A stretch of DNA of 64,000 nt from Pseudomonas fluorescens (GTDB taxonomy: Bacteria > Pseudomonadota > Gammaproteobacteria > Pseudomonadales > Pseudomonadaceae): the NCBI RefSeq assembly GCF_900215245.1, contig NZ_LT907842.1, positions 2,914,001 to 2,978,000 of the forward strand, given 5' to 3'. The position numbers and the translations under genes were made by a program. Positions 38,514 to 47,336 of this stretch are shown piece after piece (position 1 is the first letter of the stretch; each line of letters starts with the position of its first letter). The notes below the pieces were generated by a model, which did not search any database, was not told the origin of the DNA, and was given only the letters and a program-made list of their open reading frames with translations.

Positions 38514-41242
38514 GCGTCGGTGGCCCTGGGCAGCTCAATACAAAACCGCGCGCCGTGTTCACCGTTGCTGACGCTCAGGCGCCCGCCCATGTTTTCCACG
38601 ATGCCGTAGCTCACCGACAAGCCCAACCCGGTCCCCACGCCAATCGGCTTGGTGGTGAAGAACGGTTCGAAGATTCGCTCCAGTAAACGTGGGTCGATGC
38701 CGCCGCCGTTGTCTTCGACCCAGATGCGTACGTGGCGGCTGTCGTGTTCGGTGTGCACTGCAATCCAGGGGCGCAACGCGGGGTTTTTCTCGCGTTGGCT
38801 GACCAGCGCATCGCGGGCGTTGACCATCAGGTTGATCAACACCTGTTCAAGTTGGTCGATGTAGCCTTTGACCTGCACCGGAACCTGCGCCTGGGTCAGG
38901 CGCACGTCCACGCCTTTGCCGCGCAGGCCTTCGCTGAGCAACGACAGTGTGCCCTCCAGCGCCTGCGCCGGGTCGAAGGGTTGTTGCTCGATCTCCGAAC
39001 GGCGGCCGAACACGCGCATGTGGTCCACCACACGGGCCGCACGCTGTACCTGTGCGTCAATGCGCTGCAGTTTTTCGGTCAGGTAATCGACCTGCGCGTC
39101 GCCATTGCCCAGGCGCTTGAGCACATTGACGATGGCCATGCGCATCACATTCAGTGGCTGGTTGATCTCGTGGGCCAGGCCGGTGGCCATTTCGCCGAGG
39201 GTGGCCATTTTCGCGCTTTGCGTCAGTTGTTGCTGAGAGCGGCGCACCTCGGTGTTGTCGCGGCCCACGGCCTGTACTTCCACCAATGCGCCGTGCTCAT
39301 CAAATACCCCGCGGTCCGACCACACCCACCAGGCATGTTCGCGCCCAGGTAATTGCAGGCTGATTTCGGCGGTGCTGACGGGAAATTCCGGCGTCAGTTG
39401 CTCGATGCGGTGGGTAAATGCCTCGCGCTGTTCGGTCGACAGCCAGTCCCCCAGGTTCACCCCGTGCAGCTGTGCGGGTGAACATTCCAGGTAGTTGGCC
39501 AGTGGCGTGTTGCCAAACGTCAGGGTCAGGTCCGGGCGGTAGCGGCAAATCATCGCCGGGGAGTCTTCGACGAGGATTCGGTAGCGCTCCTCGCTGTCCT
39601 TGACCTGTTGCGCCGCCAGGGTCGCCTCGGTGACATCAAGCCACAGGCCGACCGCTTCCACCGGCACGCCAAGGTCGTCGCGCAGCAACTTGGCTTCGTC
39701 GAGCAGCCAGTGGTAGTCGCCCTGTTTGTCCTGCACACGATAACGGCTGCGCACGCTGCCTTCACGCAGCAGTTGGCGGGTGCGCTGGAAGTACAGGTCG
39801 CGGTCGTCCGGGTGTACCCATTGCACCAGGCTGTCGTGGTTGCACTCGGCGAGTGTACGGCCGAGCAAGGGGAGCAGGCTGTCACTGAAAAACACCGGCT
39901 GCAGGGCCCCGTTCACATAGCGCTGCACATAGATCACCGCCGGTGAGCTGGCTATCAGGTTGTCCAACCGGGCGTGGGCGGCGTCGGCTTGCAGTTGCTG
40001 GTTCTTGATGTCACTGATATCGAGCATAAAGCCGACCCATCGACGTTGCTCACCGGCGCCCAACACTTGGCCCTGCACGCGATACCAGGTCGGCGGCCGG
40101 TCGGGGTCGCTGCGGTTGAGGCGTACGCTGGCGAGCAACGGCTTACCCAGGGTTTGCAGGTCGTGCAGACGACTGTGCAGCTCCTGGCGGTCGGCGGGGT
40201 GGATCAGGTTCAGCCACGTGTCCAGAGGTTGCCGAGTCGGGCCTTCCTCCGGGTCGAGGTTGCGTATCAATTGGGGGGCGAGCTGGATTTCGTCACTCGC
40301 GGGCAACAACTCAAACCAGCCAGTGCCCAGCAAGCCTTGCAGGGCTTCCAGGCGTTCCAGTTGTTGATGGTGACGGTGTTCGCGCAGGCGGCTGAGCAAT
40401 GGCGCGGCCAGGGCAGCAGCGAGGTTCAGCCAGTCTCGATCGCCGGTGTGCGGTTGGCCGCTGTAGGCGCCGCACAGCAGCCATGCGGCGACGCCTTGGC
40501 CATCGCGATAGGGCACCAGAAAACCATCGGCATTCCCAAATACGCTATGCAAACGCGGGTGTTCACCACGCCCATAGGGGGCTTGCAGGCTCAGCGGCGT
40601 CGTACCGTTGAGACTGTCCAGGCAGGTGCCGAGCCGCTGACCGGCGTGCCAGAACAGCGGGGCGTCATGGTTGGCGTACTGGCTGTAGATCATCCAGCCC
40701 TGATCTTCCTGATCGAGCAAGGCGAGGGCGACACACGGGATACGCCAGCGTTGCGCGACGCTGCACAACTGTTCATTGAACACCTCGGGCAGGCGGCTGA
40801 GGCTGCACACGCGCAATTGCTCACTTACCCGGCTGGTCAGTTGATGGTTCTGTTCGCGCTGTTCGGCCCGGTCTCGGCCGCCGAGCAAATCGCCGATATC
40901 CACGGCATGCAACAGCCAGCCGTGCTCGTGGGCTTCTATCGTCGCCCGGGTGTGCAGGATGTGCCCGGCTACGCTGTGGAAATCCAGGTCGAGGCTGTGG
41001 CGTTGCCAATCGGCCGGCACACCTTCCACTGCCAGGGCGCTATGGGCACACAGAAGGTCGTGCAAGCGTGGCGAGTTCATCGGGTGCCCCAACTGCGGGC
41101 GCAGCGTGCCGCTGATCTCCAGCACATGGCCTTGAGCATCCAACTGCATGTGCAAACCGGCAGCCGGGGGCAGTGGCGTGTCGATAGCCAGCGCGCTACT
41201 GCGGCCGAGCAGGCGCCCGAAGAGTTTGTCGCCGGAACTCAA
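38510..41242 (-). CDS. pprA: PAS-domain sensor histidine kinase, PprA-like
   Basis: A soluble kinase of about 910 residues. An N-terminal PAS-like and GAF-like region is followed by at least three PAS/PAC units (for example [20 protein letters not shown] and [19 protein letters not shown]). The kinase core carries the H-box [12 protein letters not shown] (His about 691), the N-box [11 protein letters not shown], and the G-boxes VEDNGGGI and [11 protein letters not shown]. No receiver or membrane segment is present. It overlaps the TadE-like gene, and the best start is a TTG at 41242 (TTGA overlap); the first ATG is at 41149. PprA works with PprB, encoded nearby, to control pili and adhesins in P. 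aeruginosa. Confidence 0.85.
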   Translation of the reverse strand: MSSGDKLFGRLLGRSSALAIDTPLPPAAGLHMQLDAQGHVLEISGTLRPQLGHPMNSPRLHDLLCAHSALAVEGVPADWQRHSLDLDFHSVAGHILHTRATIEAHEHGWLLHAVDIGDLLGGRDRAEQREQNHQLTSRVSEQLRVCSLSRLPEVFNEQLCSVAQRWRIPCVALALLDQEDQGWMIYSQYANHDAPLFWHAGQRLGTCLDSLNGTTPLSLQAPYGRGEHPRLHSVFGNADGFLVPYRDGQGVAAWLLCGAYSGQPHTGDRDWLNLAAALAAPLLSRLREHRHHQQLERLEALQGLLGTGWFELLPASDEIQLAPQLIRNLDPEEGPTRQPLDTWLNLIHPADRQELHSRLHDLQTLGKPLLASVRLNRSDPDRPPTWYRVQGQVLGAGEQRRWVGFMLDISDIKNQQLQADAAHARLDNLIASSPAVIYVQRYVNGALQPVFFSDSLLPLLGRTLAECNHDSLVQWVHPDDRDLYFQRTRQLLREGSVRSRYRVQDKQGDYHWLLDEAKLLRDDLGVPVEAVGLWLDVTEATLAAQQVKDSEERYRILVEDSPAMICRYRPDLTLTFGNTPLANYLECSPAQLHGVNLGDWLSTEQREAFTHRIEQLTPEFPVSTAEISLQLPGREHAWWVWSDRGVFDEHGALVEVQAVGRDNTEVRRSQQQLTQSAKMATLGEMATGLAHEINQPLNVMRMAIVNVLKRLGNGDAQVDYLTEKLQRIDAQVQRAARVVDHMRVFGRRSEIEQQPFDPAQALEGTLSLLSEGLRGKGVDVRLTQAQVPVQVKGYIDQLEQVLINLMVNARDALVSQREKNPALRPWIAVHTEHDSRHVRIWVEDNGGGIDPRLLERIFEPFFTTKPIGVGTGLGLSVSYGIVENMGGRLSVSNGEHGARFCIELPRATDA

Positions 41243-41676
41243 AATTGCAGGCTCGACTGGGCCTGCAACGTCACCGGCAATTGCGGCACGGTGCCAATGC
41301 CGGGCAGGACAATAAAGGGCATGACCGACTGGAGATTGGCCGACGGGTAGTTGATCTGCACCGACAGCAGGCCGTTGTTGAAGGTGGTGCTGATTTGGTT
41401 GATGTTGAAGTTGTACGCCGGCGGAATCCAATACAAACGCGTGGTGATAGCGTTTTTGGCGGTGCTCTGCACGGCGGCCTGGTAGCCCGGCATCGTCGGG
41501 TCCAGGGCCACGCTCAGCCGCACGGCCTCGGCGGTTGCCTGGTTGAACGACTGCAAGAGCAGCAGCGGCAGGCTATAGCTGACCATGCCGTAGAACACGG
41601 CGAAAAAAATCACAAACACGGCCACAAATTCGATCGCTGCCGTGCCTTTTTGCTTACTGGGGAGGCTTGTTTTCAT
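41239..41676 (-). CDS. TadE/TadF-like pseudopilin
   Basis: A protein of about 145 residues with a short basic leader ending in KQKG and then TAAIEFVAVFVIFFAVFYGM. This is a class IVb prepilin-like cleavage site with Gly before the cut and Glu at position +5 of the mature helix. Such TadE-like pseudopilins are processed by the same peptidase as Flp. It lies upstream of pprA in one transcript and is divergent from fppA. It corresponds in position to PA4294 of PAO1. ATG at 41676 is preferred over the GTG one codon earlier. Confidence 0.85.
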   Translation of the reverse strand: MKTSLPSKQKGTAAIEFVAVFVIFFAVFYGMVSYSLPLLLLQSFNQATAEAVRLSVALDPTMPGYQAAVQSTAKNAITTRLYWIPPAYNFNINQISTTFNNGLLSVQINYPSANLQSVMPFIVLPGIGTVPQLPVTLQAQSSLQF

Positions 41677-41747
41677 CACCGCGTCTACCCTGACGGCTAC
41701 TACTTGATATCAGCATAGAATCAATCGGCGAAAAGGGACGTTTTTTA

Positions 41748-42221
41748 GTGATCCAAGCTGCGGTGGTGCTGTTGTGGTTGGCGCTGTGTGCGAGGCAGGA
41801 CGCCCGGCAACGATTGCTTGCCAATCGCCTGACGCTGGGCGCGGCCCTGTTGGCGTTGATTTATCTTGTGTGGACGGGCAACACCTGGCTCGGTGCATCC
41901 GTCGCGCAGGGGCTGTGGGCGTTTATCCTCGCGCTGCTGTTGACCTTGCCCGGTTACGCCCTTGGCCGGCTGGGGGCGGGGGACGTCAAGCTGCTTGCGG
42001 CGCTGGCGCTGGCATCGAATGCCGAGTATTTGCTGGGGTCATTTGTCGGCGCTGCGGCCGTCAATGTGCTCTGGCTGTTACTCGCGCCAAAACTGTGGCC
42101 GCTTATGCGTCAAGGGCTTAAAACGCATCTGCTGTACCTGGCCCCGAATTCGTCAAAAAAATTGCCGTTTGCGCCGTTTTTACTGGTGGGCTTTGCACTC
42201 GCCTGGTTTTGGATCCATTAG
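41748..42221 (+). CDS. fppA: Prepilin peptidase for Flp pilins
   Basis: A 157-residue inner-membrane aspartic peptidase of the A24 family, short type without the cytoplasmic methylase domain. The catalytic aspartates are Asp18 (ARQDARQRLLANRL) and Asp79 in GAGDVKLLAAL. It should cut the leaders of Flp1, Flp2 and the TadE-like protein. The start is GTG at 41748, with GGGAC upstream. It is the first gene of the fppA-pprB stretch, corresponding to PA4295. Confidence 0.9.
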   Translation: MIQAAVVLLWLALCARQDARQRLLANRLTLGAALLALIYLVWTGNTWLGASVAQGLWAFILALLLTLPGYALGRLGAGDVKLLAALALASNAEYLLGSFVGAAAVNVLWLLLAPKLWPLMRQGLKTHLLYLAPNSSKKLPFAPFLLVGFALAWFWIH

Positions 42222-42240
42222 TCGTCAGAGGGTATTAACG

Positions 42241-42252
42241 CTATGTACATAG
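42241..42252. promoter_or_regulatory. Perfect 12-base palindrome upstream of pprB
   Basis: CTATGTACATAG is a perfect dyad in the 113-base fppA-pprB spacer, about 83 bases before the pprB start. It may be a binding site for a dimeric regulator; nothing in the sequence identifies which. Confidence 0.3.
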
Positions 42253-42334
42253 TCAGAAAGTACGTCTACGTTTAATACGCAGGTGCAGGAATATTTCGTG
42301 GTGAAGGATTAGTCAAACTATTGGCTTGCAAGGC

Positions 42335-43129
42335 ATGGAGTCGCGCGTGAACAAGCTTACCTCTGCAGTAAAAGTGCTCGTAGTCGATGATCAGCCGTTG
42401 ATCGTGGAAGAGCTTTGTGAGTTCCTTGAAAGCAGCGGTTTCCGCTGCGTGCCTTGTGAGTCCAGCCAACAGGCCTTGAAACGCTTCAGCGAAGACGCCG
42501 AGATCGGCCTGGTGCTGTGCGACCTGCATATGCCGGACATGGACGGCATCGAGCTGGTCCAGGCCCTGCAAAAGGTGGCCGGCAAACAGCGCGCCTTCGA
42601 GGCGATCATGTTGACCGGCCGCGCCGATAAGCAAGATGTGATCAAGGCCCTGCGCGCGGGGATCGCGGACTACTACCAGAAGCCGATCAACCTGCACGAG
42701 TTGCTCGAAGGCTTGCAGCGCCAGGAAGCCGCGCTGGAAGAACGCAAGAAGGAGCTGCAACTGGGGCACCTGAACCAGAAGCTGCAATTTCTTTCCGAGT
42801 CCATCAATGATCTGTACCAGGACCTCGACAAAGTGCGCCGCAGCCCGCAAGTGCTGGAAGGCGAAGATGCCTCGGCCGAGGAGGTCGGGCCGTTAGAAAC
42901 GCCGGCGATCTTCAACCAATTGTCGCCGCGTCAGTTGGACGTCGCGCGGCTGGTGGGCAAGGGGCAGACCAACTATCAAATCGCCTGCGAGCTGGGCATT
43001 ACCGAGAACACCGTGAAGCTGTATGTGTCCCAGGTTCTACGCCTGACCCACATGCATAACCGCACGCAATTGGCGTTGGCGCTATCGCCGAACAATTCGG
43101 CAATGCGCCAGCGTGTCACTGCCCACTGA
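42335..43129 (+). CDS. pprB: Response regulator, PprB-like
   Basis: A regulator of about 264 residues with a receiver domain (VLVVDDQP; phospho-acceptor Asp63 in LCDLHMPDMDG; YYQKPI), a central helical, Glu/Lys/Gln-rich coiled region (about 115-180) and a C-terminal LuxR-type helix-turn-helix (LSPRQLDVARLVGKGQTNYQIA, then ITENTVKLYVSQVL). In P. aeruginosa PprB activates flp-tad and other adhesin genes. An in-frame GTG at 42347 with GGAG six bases upstream is an equally good start. The kinase partner PprA lies 1.1 kb away on the other strand. Confidence 0.9.
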   Translation: MESRVNKLTSAVKVLVVDDQPLIVEELCEFLESSGFRCVPCESSQQALKRFSEDAEIGLVLCDLHMPDMDGIELVQALQKVAGKQRAFEAIMLTGRADKQDVIKALRAGIADYYQKPINLHELLEGLQRQEAALEERKKELQLGHLNQKLQFLSESINDLYQDLDKVRRSPQVLEGEDASAEEVGPLETPAIFNQLSPRQLDVARLVGKGQTNYQIACELGITENTVKLYVSQVLRLTHMHNRTQLALALSPNNSAMRQRVTAH

Positions 43130-43153
43130 CCCTGTCCTTTCACACTCGGCCAA

Positions 43154-43247
43154 AATGTGGGAGCGGGCTTGCTCGCGAAAGCGGTGAATCGGCTGAGGAT
43201 GTCTCGGCTGCTACCACGCATTCGCGAGCAAGCCCGCTCCTCCATTT
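43154..43247. repeat. REP doublet
   Basis: The arms AATGTGGGAGCGGGCTTGCT and AGCAAGCCCGCTCCTCCATT lie between convergent pprB and the tad operon end. Confidence 0.9.
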
Positions 43248-43272
43248 GGCACGACGCGGGTGCCGGATTGGC

Positions 43273-43542
43273 TCAATTACTGCCTTGGGTCTGCCCACCG
43301 ACTTTCTGTTCGAAATACTCCGGAATCGGATGCTTGTAGCTCTCCAGTAAGCGCTGGGCGGCTTGTTCGCGTTCTGCGGCCGTGGCCTTTTGCGGTGTCG
43401 TTGATGCGGCACGCCCACTGGCCTGCAAGGTCAGCCAGCTCTCGGTGACTGCCTGCTGCGGCGACGAGGGGCCGGGGTCTATGGCCATCACGCTCAGGGG
43501 CATTACCAGCACTGCCAGGCTGGTCAGATAAGGCACGTTCAT
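43273..43542 (-). CDS. DUF3613 family small exported protein
   Basis: An 89-residue protein with a signal peptide (NVPYLTSLAVLVMPLSVMA) and a mature part rich in Gln, Ala and Ser (SPQQAVTESWLTLQ; REQAAQRLLESYKHPIP). It is the last gene of the tad operon, two bases after tadD, in the place of PA4298. GAGGAAT lies before the ATG at 43542. DUF3613 proteins have no established function; the link to the Tad system comes from position. Confidence 0.75.
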   Translation of the reverse strand: MNVPYLTSLAVLVMPLSVMAIDPGPSSPQQAVTESWLTLQASGRAASTTPQKATAAEREQAAQRLLESYKHPIPEYFEQKVGGQTQGSN

Positions 43543-43544
43543 GA

Positions 43545-44267
43545 TCAATTCCTCGGGTGGCTGGCTGGATCGACGACCGTCGCGATCTGGTCCTTGGCCT
43601 TGGCGACGGTTGCGCTGGAGCCCTTGAGTTTTTCGGCCCTGGCCTGGGCATCGGTGACTTGTTCGGGGCTCAGGCCCATTTGAGTGACCAGTTGCGCGGC
43701 CTGCTGCCAGTTGTCCTGATAGATCAGCAGGGTCACCAGGTTGATCGCCGCCAGCGGGTCGCTCTGCTTGAGTTCCATGGCGGTCAAGAATTCGAATCGC
43801 GCATCCTCAAGACGCAGTTGGTTGAGGTACACCACGCCCAGGTCGTTGCGGATCTTTTCGTCGGTCGGGGCCAGTCGCGCCGCGCGTTGCAAGTGCGACA
43901 TGGCTTGCCCGTTGTCGCCCTTGGCCGAGGCCAGTTGCCCCAACCCGTGTTCGCCTTCTGCGGCCATGCAGGTGCCGAGCAGGCTGCGATAAAGTGGCTC
44001 GGCCTCGCTGCGTCCCAGCAACCGATAAGCCTTGGCCTGGCGCAGGCGCACCTGGGGCAGCGTGGCCGGCAAGCTCTGCAGGTTGGCCAGGCTGGCGTGC
44101 AGCTTGCCGTCGTTGGCCATTTCATCGGCCAGGTTCAGCGACAGTTCCTGGTCGGCGCCGGGCTTGGGGCAGGTGCCGGTGGCCGTCAGGGCGCCCCACG
44201 GGGTCTGGCCATTGGTGGCGCAACCGCCGAGCAGTAACAGGCTCATACCGGCTATCAAGGCTTTCAT
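43545..44267 (-). CDS. tadD: TPR lipoprotein TadD
   Basis: A 240-residue lipoprotein with lipobox LGGC (Cys16) and several tetratricopeptide-like helical pairs (RLRQAKAYRLLGRSEAEPLY; AMSHLQRAARLAPTDEKIRN; VYLNQLRLEDARFEFLTAM). TadD proteins of this type act as pilotins or assembly factors for the outer-membrane secretin. It is ten bases after tadC in the same operon. Confidence 0.9.
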   Translation of the reverse strand: MKALIAGMSLLLLGGCATNGQTPWGALTATGTCPKPGADQELSLNLADEMANDGKLHASLANLQSLPATLPQVRLRQAKAYRLLGRSEAEPLYRSLLGTCMAAEGEHGLGQLASAKGDNGQAMSHLQRAARLAPTDEKIRNDLGVVYLNQLRLEDARFEFLTAMELKQSDPLAAINLVTLLIYQDNWQQAAQLVTQMGLSPEQVTDAQARAEKLKGSSATVAKAKDQIATVVDPASHPRN

Positions 44268-44277
44268 CGGGCGCTCC

Positions 44278-45171
44278 TCATAAGTTACTCAAGGCCCGAG
44301 AGATACCGATAAACGCCGGCCCCCCAAGCACGATCAGCAGGGCGGGAAACAAAAACACCATCATCACCACCGACATTTTCGCGGACATTTTCGACACGAA
44401 TTCCTGAATGCGCGTCAGGCGTCGGTCGTCGAGCAATTGCTTGAGCGCCAGTAACGATTTCATCGCACCGCCGCCCTGCTGCACCAGTTGCTGGAGGATG
44501 GTGCAGGTGTCGGTGAATTCGTCCACGGCCAGCATCCTGGCGGTTTTACCCAGCTCTTCGCTGAGTTCCAGGCCGGAGTCGACGCGGGTCAGGATCAGGC
44601 GCAGTTCATGGGTCAGCGCCGGCAGCAGGCGCTGCGCTTCAATGCTCAACACGCGTAGCGCTTGTTCGACCGCCATGCCGGATTCGAACAGAATGCGCAG
44701 CAGCGGAATGAACGTGGAGACCTCGCGCGCAATGCGTTGCTGCCGCGCATTGGCGGCCCTGGCCAGAATCCGCTTGGGCAGCAGGTAGCCGATGCCCAGG
44801 CCAATCAAGGGCGCCAGCCACGGCGACGCCGTGTGGGGAAACAGCAGTTGCTGGCCCACCAGCACAACGCCCAACAGCAGTAACGGGGTGCCCACTTGGA
44901 TGGCCGCGAACATGGAGCGCTGGGAGGCCTGGCGCCAGCCGACCCGGTTGAGCAGGGTTTGGGTTTCGTTGTCCAGGCTGACCGAACGCTGTGCCAAAGG
45001 GCTGTTGCCCAGTTGGCGCATTAGGTTGCCGAGCTTGTGTTCGCTGCCCATCTGGCCCTGCAAACGCTGGGCGACCAGGCGTTGGCTGCGCCGATGTTTA
45101 ATCAAGTTGGCCAGCACCAGCGCCAGGGCAGCCAGGAACAGTACGGCGCTGATCAGCAGCGAAATAGCCAT
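44278..45171 (-). CDS. tadC: Tad inner-membrane platform protein TadC
   Basis: A 297-residue T2SF-domain membrane protein. It has an N-terminal membrane segment (LLISAVLFLAALALVLANL), two in the middle (LLLLGVVLVGQQLLF and WLAPLIGLGIGYLLP), the T2SF core (FIPLLRILFESGMAVEQALRVL) and a C-terminal segment (VVMMVFLFPALLIVLGGPAF). With TadB it forms the platform for Flp assembly. It follows tadB by one base. Confidence 0.92.
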   Translation of the reverse strand: MAISLLISAVLFLAALALVLANLIKHRRSQRLVAQRLQGQMGSEHKLGNLMRQLGNSPLAQRSVSLDNETQTLLNRVGWRQASQRSMFAAIQVGTPLLLLGVVLVGQQLLFPHTASPWLAPLIGLGIGYLLPKRILARAANARQQRIAREVSTFIPLLRILFESGMAVEQALRVLSIEAQRLLPALTHELRLILTRVDSGLELSEELGKTARMLAVDEFTDTCTILQQLVQQGGGAMKSLLALKQLLDDRRLTRIQEFVSKMSAKMSVVMMVFLFPALLIVLGGPAFIGISRALSNL

Positions 45172-45172
45172 C

Positions 45173-46054
45173 TCATACGCTCCGCAACATGCGCCACAAG
45201 GTGAAGCAGCCCAACAGCTGCATGATCAGCGCCACGAACAACAGCATGCGCCCGGTGCCGTCATTCCACATGGTCATCAGGTAGGCGGGGTTCACCGCCA
45301 GGAAGTAGCCGATCATCGAGATCGGCAGGGCGGTGAGCACATAGGCGGTCACCCGGGTTTCGCCGGTCAGGGCGCGCAGCTGGCGAGCGGCCTGCTCGCG
45401 CTCGCGGATCATCTTGATCAGATTTTCCAGCAGTTCACTGGCGTTGCCGCCATAGCGATGGTTGACCTTCAGGCCCAGCGCGAACAGGCGAAACTCATCA
45501 CGCTCGTAGAACTCGGCAAAGTCGTGGGCGGATTCCGGCAGGCTGACACCCAACTGCACGTTGCGCCGGATACGGCCCATGGCTTCTTGCAGCGGGTCCT
45601 CCGTGATCTCGATACCGCCCAGCACCGCATCGGCCAACGTGCGTCCGGCCTTGAGGCTGCGCACGGTATGGTCGAGCAATTGCGGTAACTGTTCGATCAT
45701 GCGCTTGATGCGTCGTTGGTAGCGCCAGGCGATGTACAGGCGCAACAGCAACAGCGGCAATACCAGCATCACCAGCAGGCCGGCCCAACCGGCCACCAAC
45801 CCACCCAGCACGACGCCCAGGGCCCACATCGTCAGCCACAGCCCCAAGCTGTCGCTGGGTTTGCCGAGGCCCGCACGCAGGAACATTTTTTCCACGCCAC
45901 TCCACTGGCCGGCCTCTTCGGTCAGTTGCGGCTGGCCTTCGGCGAGCCGGCCCAGCACGCGCTCGGTCTGGGCGCGGCGCAGGCCGTTTTGAAAGGACCG
46001 AAGCGACAGGCCGATCAGGATCAGGCAGATGAGCAGCAGGATAGCCCCGGTCAT
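45173..46054 (-). CDS. tadB: Tad inner-membrane platform protein TadB
   Basis: A 293-residue partner of TadC with the same topology. It has an N-terminal membrane segment (AILLLICLILIGLSL), a paired central segment (LVAGWAGLLVMLVLPLLLL), the T2SF core (LPQLLDHTVRSLKAGRTLADAV) and C-terminal segments. The start at 46054 is set by AAGGAGG nine bases upstream; the longer frame overlaps tadA. It is the fifth gene of the operon. Confidence 0.92.
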   Translation of the reverse strand: MTGAILLLICLILIGLSLRSFQNGLRRAQTERVLGRLAEGQPQLTEEAGQWSGVEKMFLRAGLGKPSDSLGLWLTMWALGVVLGGLVAGWAGLLVMLVLPLLLLRLYIAWRYQRRIKRMIEQLPQLLDHTVRSLKAGRTLADAVLGGIEITEDPLQEAMGRIRRNVQLGVSLPESAHDFAEFYERDEFRLFALGLKVNHRYGGNASELLENLIKMIREREQAARQLRALTGETRVTAYVLTALPISMIGYFLAVNPAYLMTMWNDGTGRMLLFVALIMQLLGCFTLWRMLRSV

Positions 46055-46067
46055 GGTTGTGCCTCCT

Positions 46068-47336
46068 TCAAGGCAGTGTCGGTTCGCGGCGCAGTTTTTC
46101 GCCGGCAGGGTTGACCGCTTCACGCAGAAAACCGAAACCGGTACGCCGGTCATGGCGGAACAGGGTGTTAGTCACGTAGACGTCTTCGCGGATGCCCACC
46201 ACCTCGACCACTTCGCTGACGCAACGACGCCCGTCGGGCAGGCGGGTCAGTTGGATCACCACATCCAGGGCCGCGCAGATCATTTGTCGCAGGGTTTTCT
46301 CCGCCACCACGCGGCCGGTCAACCCCACCAGGGTTTCCAGGCGCAGCAGCGCATCGCCGGCGTTGTTGGCGTGCACGGTGCTCATGGAACCGTCGTGGCC
46401 GGTGTTCATGGCGGTCAGTACATCGAGCACTTCGACACCACGGATCTCGCCGAGAATAATGCGGTCGGGGCGCATCCGCAGGGCGTTGCGGATCAGGTCG
46501 CTGGCCTTGACCTCGCCGTGGCCCTCGGCGTTCGGCGGGCGGGTTTCCAGGCGCACGACGTGCGGGTGGCCCAGTTGCAACTCGGCCACGTCCTCGATGG
46601 TGACCAGGCGTTCATGGGGGTTGATCAATTGGCTGAGAATATTCAGCAAAGTGGTTTTGCCGGTGCCGGTGCCGCCACTGATGAGGATGTTGCAGCGCTT
46701 GCCGACCGCGTCCTGGAAGAAGTCAAAGATGTTCTGGTCGATGGTCTGCATCGCGACCAGGTCGCTGCTCTTGAGCATGTCCTTGCGAAATTTACGTATC
46801 GACAGGCACGGCCCATCGAGGGCGATCGGCGGGATGATCGCGTTGACCCGGCTGCCATCGGGCAGACGGGCGTCGACCATCGGCGATGACTCATCCAGGC
46901 GCCGGCCCAGCGGCGCGAGGATGCGTTGCATCACCCGCTCAACGTGGTGCGAATCGATAAAGCGCAGGTCGCTCTGGTGCAGCAAACCGTCACGCTCGAT
47001 AAACACCCGGTGCGGGCCATTGACCAGGATTTCCGTCACGGACGGGTCGCGCAGCAGGACTTCCAGTGGGCCGAAACCGGTCAACTCGTCGACGATTTCT
47101 TCGGCCAGCCGTTCCATCTCATAACGGGAAATCGCCAGGTGCAGGCGGTTGATGTATTCAGCGACTTTGTCGATGACGAACTGCGCCAACAGCTGGCGCG
47201 AGCCCTCCAGCAGGTTTTTTCCCGACTCTTCGATGGCATCGATGATGTAACGATGCAGCACCAGCTTCAGCCCGTCGTGGTCCGTATTGCCCCCGAATTC
47301 GCGAACCGGTGTGCCAAAGAGTTTTTCGCCGTTCAT
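46068..47336 (-). CDS. tadA: Tad secretion ATPase TadA
   Basis: A 422-residue CpaF/TadA-type ATPase of the type II/IV secretion superfamily. The Walker A motif GGTGTGKTT lies at about 221-229, the Asp box as VTIEDVAELQLG, Walker B-like ILGEIRGVEVLD and the His box as NTGHDGSMSTVHANN. The N-terminal domain holds LTGFGPLEVLLRD. It powers Flp pilus extension. It overlaps tadZ by four bases. Confidence 0.96.
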   Translation of the reverse strand: MNGEKLFGTPVREFGGNTDHDGLKLVLHRYIIDAIEESGKNLLEGSRQLLAQFVIDKVAEYINRLHLAISRYEMERLAEEIVDELTGFGPLEVLLRDPSVTEILVNGPHRVFIERDGLLHQSDLRFIDSHHVERVMQRILAPLGRRLDESSPMVDARLPDGSRVNAIIPPIALDGPCLSIRKFRKDMLKSSDLVAMQTIDQNIFDFFQDAVGKRCNILISGGTGTGKTTLLNILSQLINPHERLVTIEDVAELQLGHPHVVRLETRPPNAEGHGEVKASDLIRNALRMRPDRIILGEIRGVEVLDVLTAMNTGHDGSMSTVHANNAGDALLRLETLVGLTGRVVAEKTLRQMICAALDVVIQLTRLPDGRRCVSEVVEVVGIREDVYVTNTLFRHDRRTGFGFLREAVNPAGEKLRREPTLP

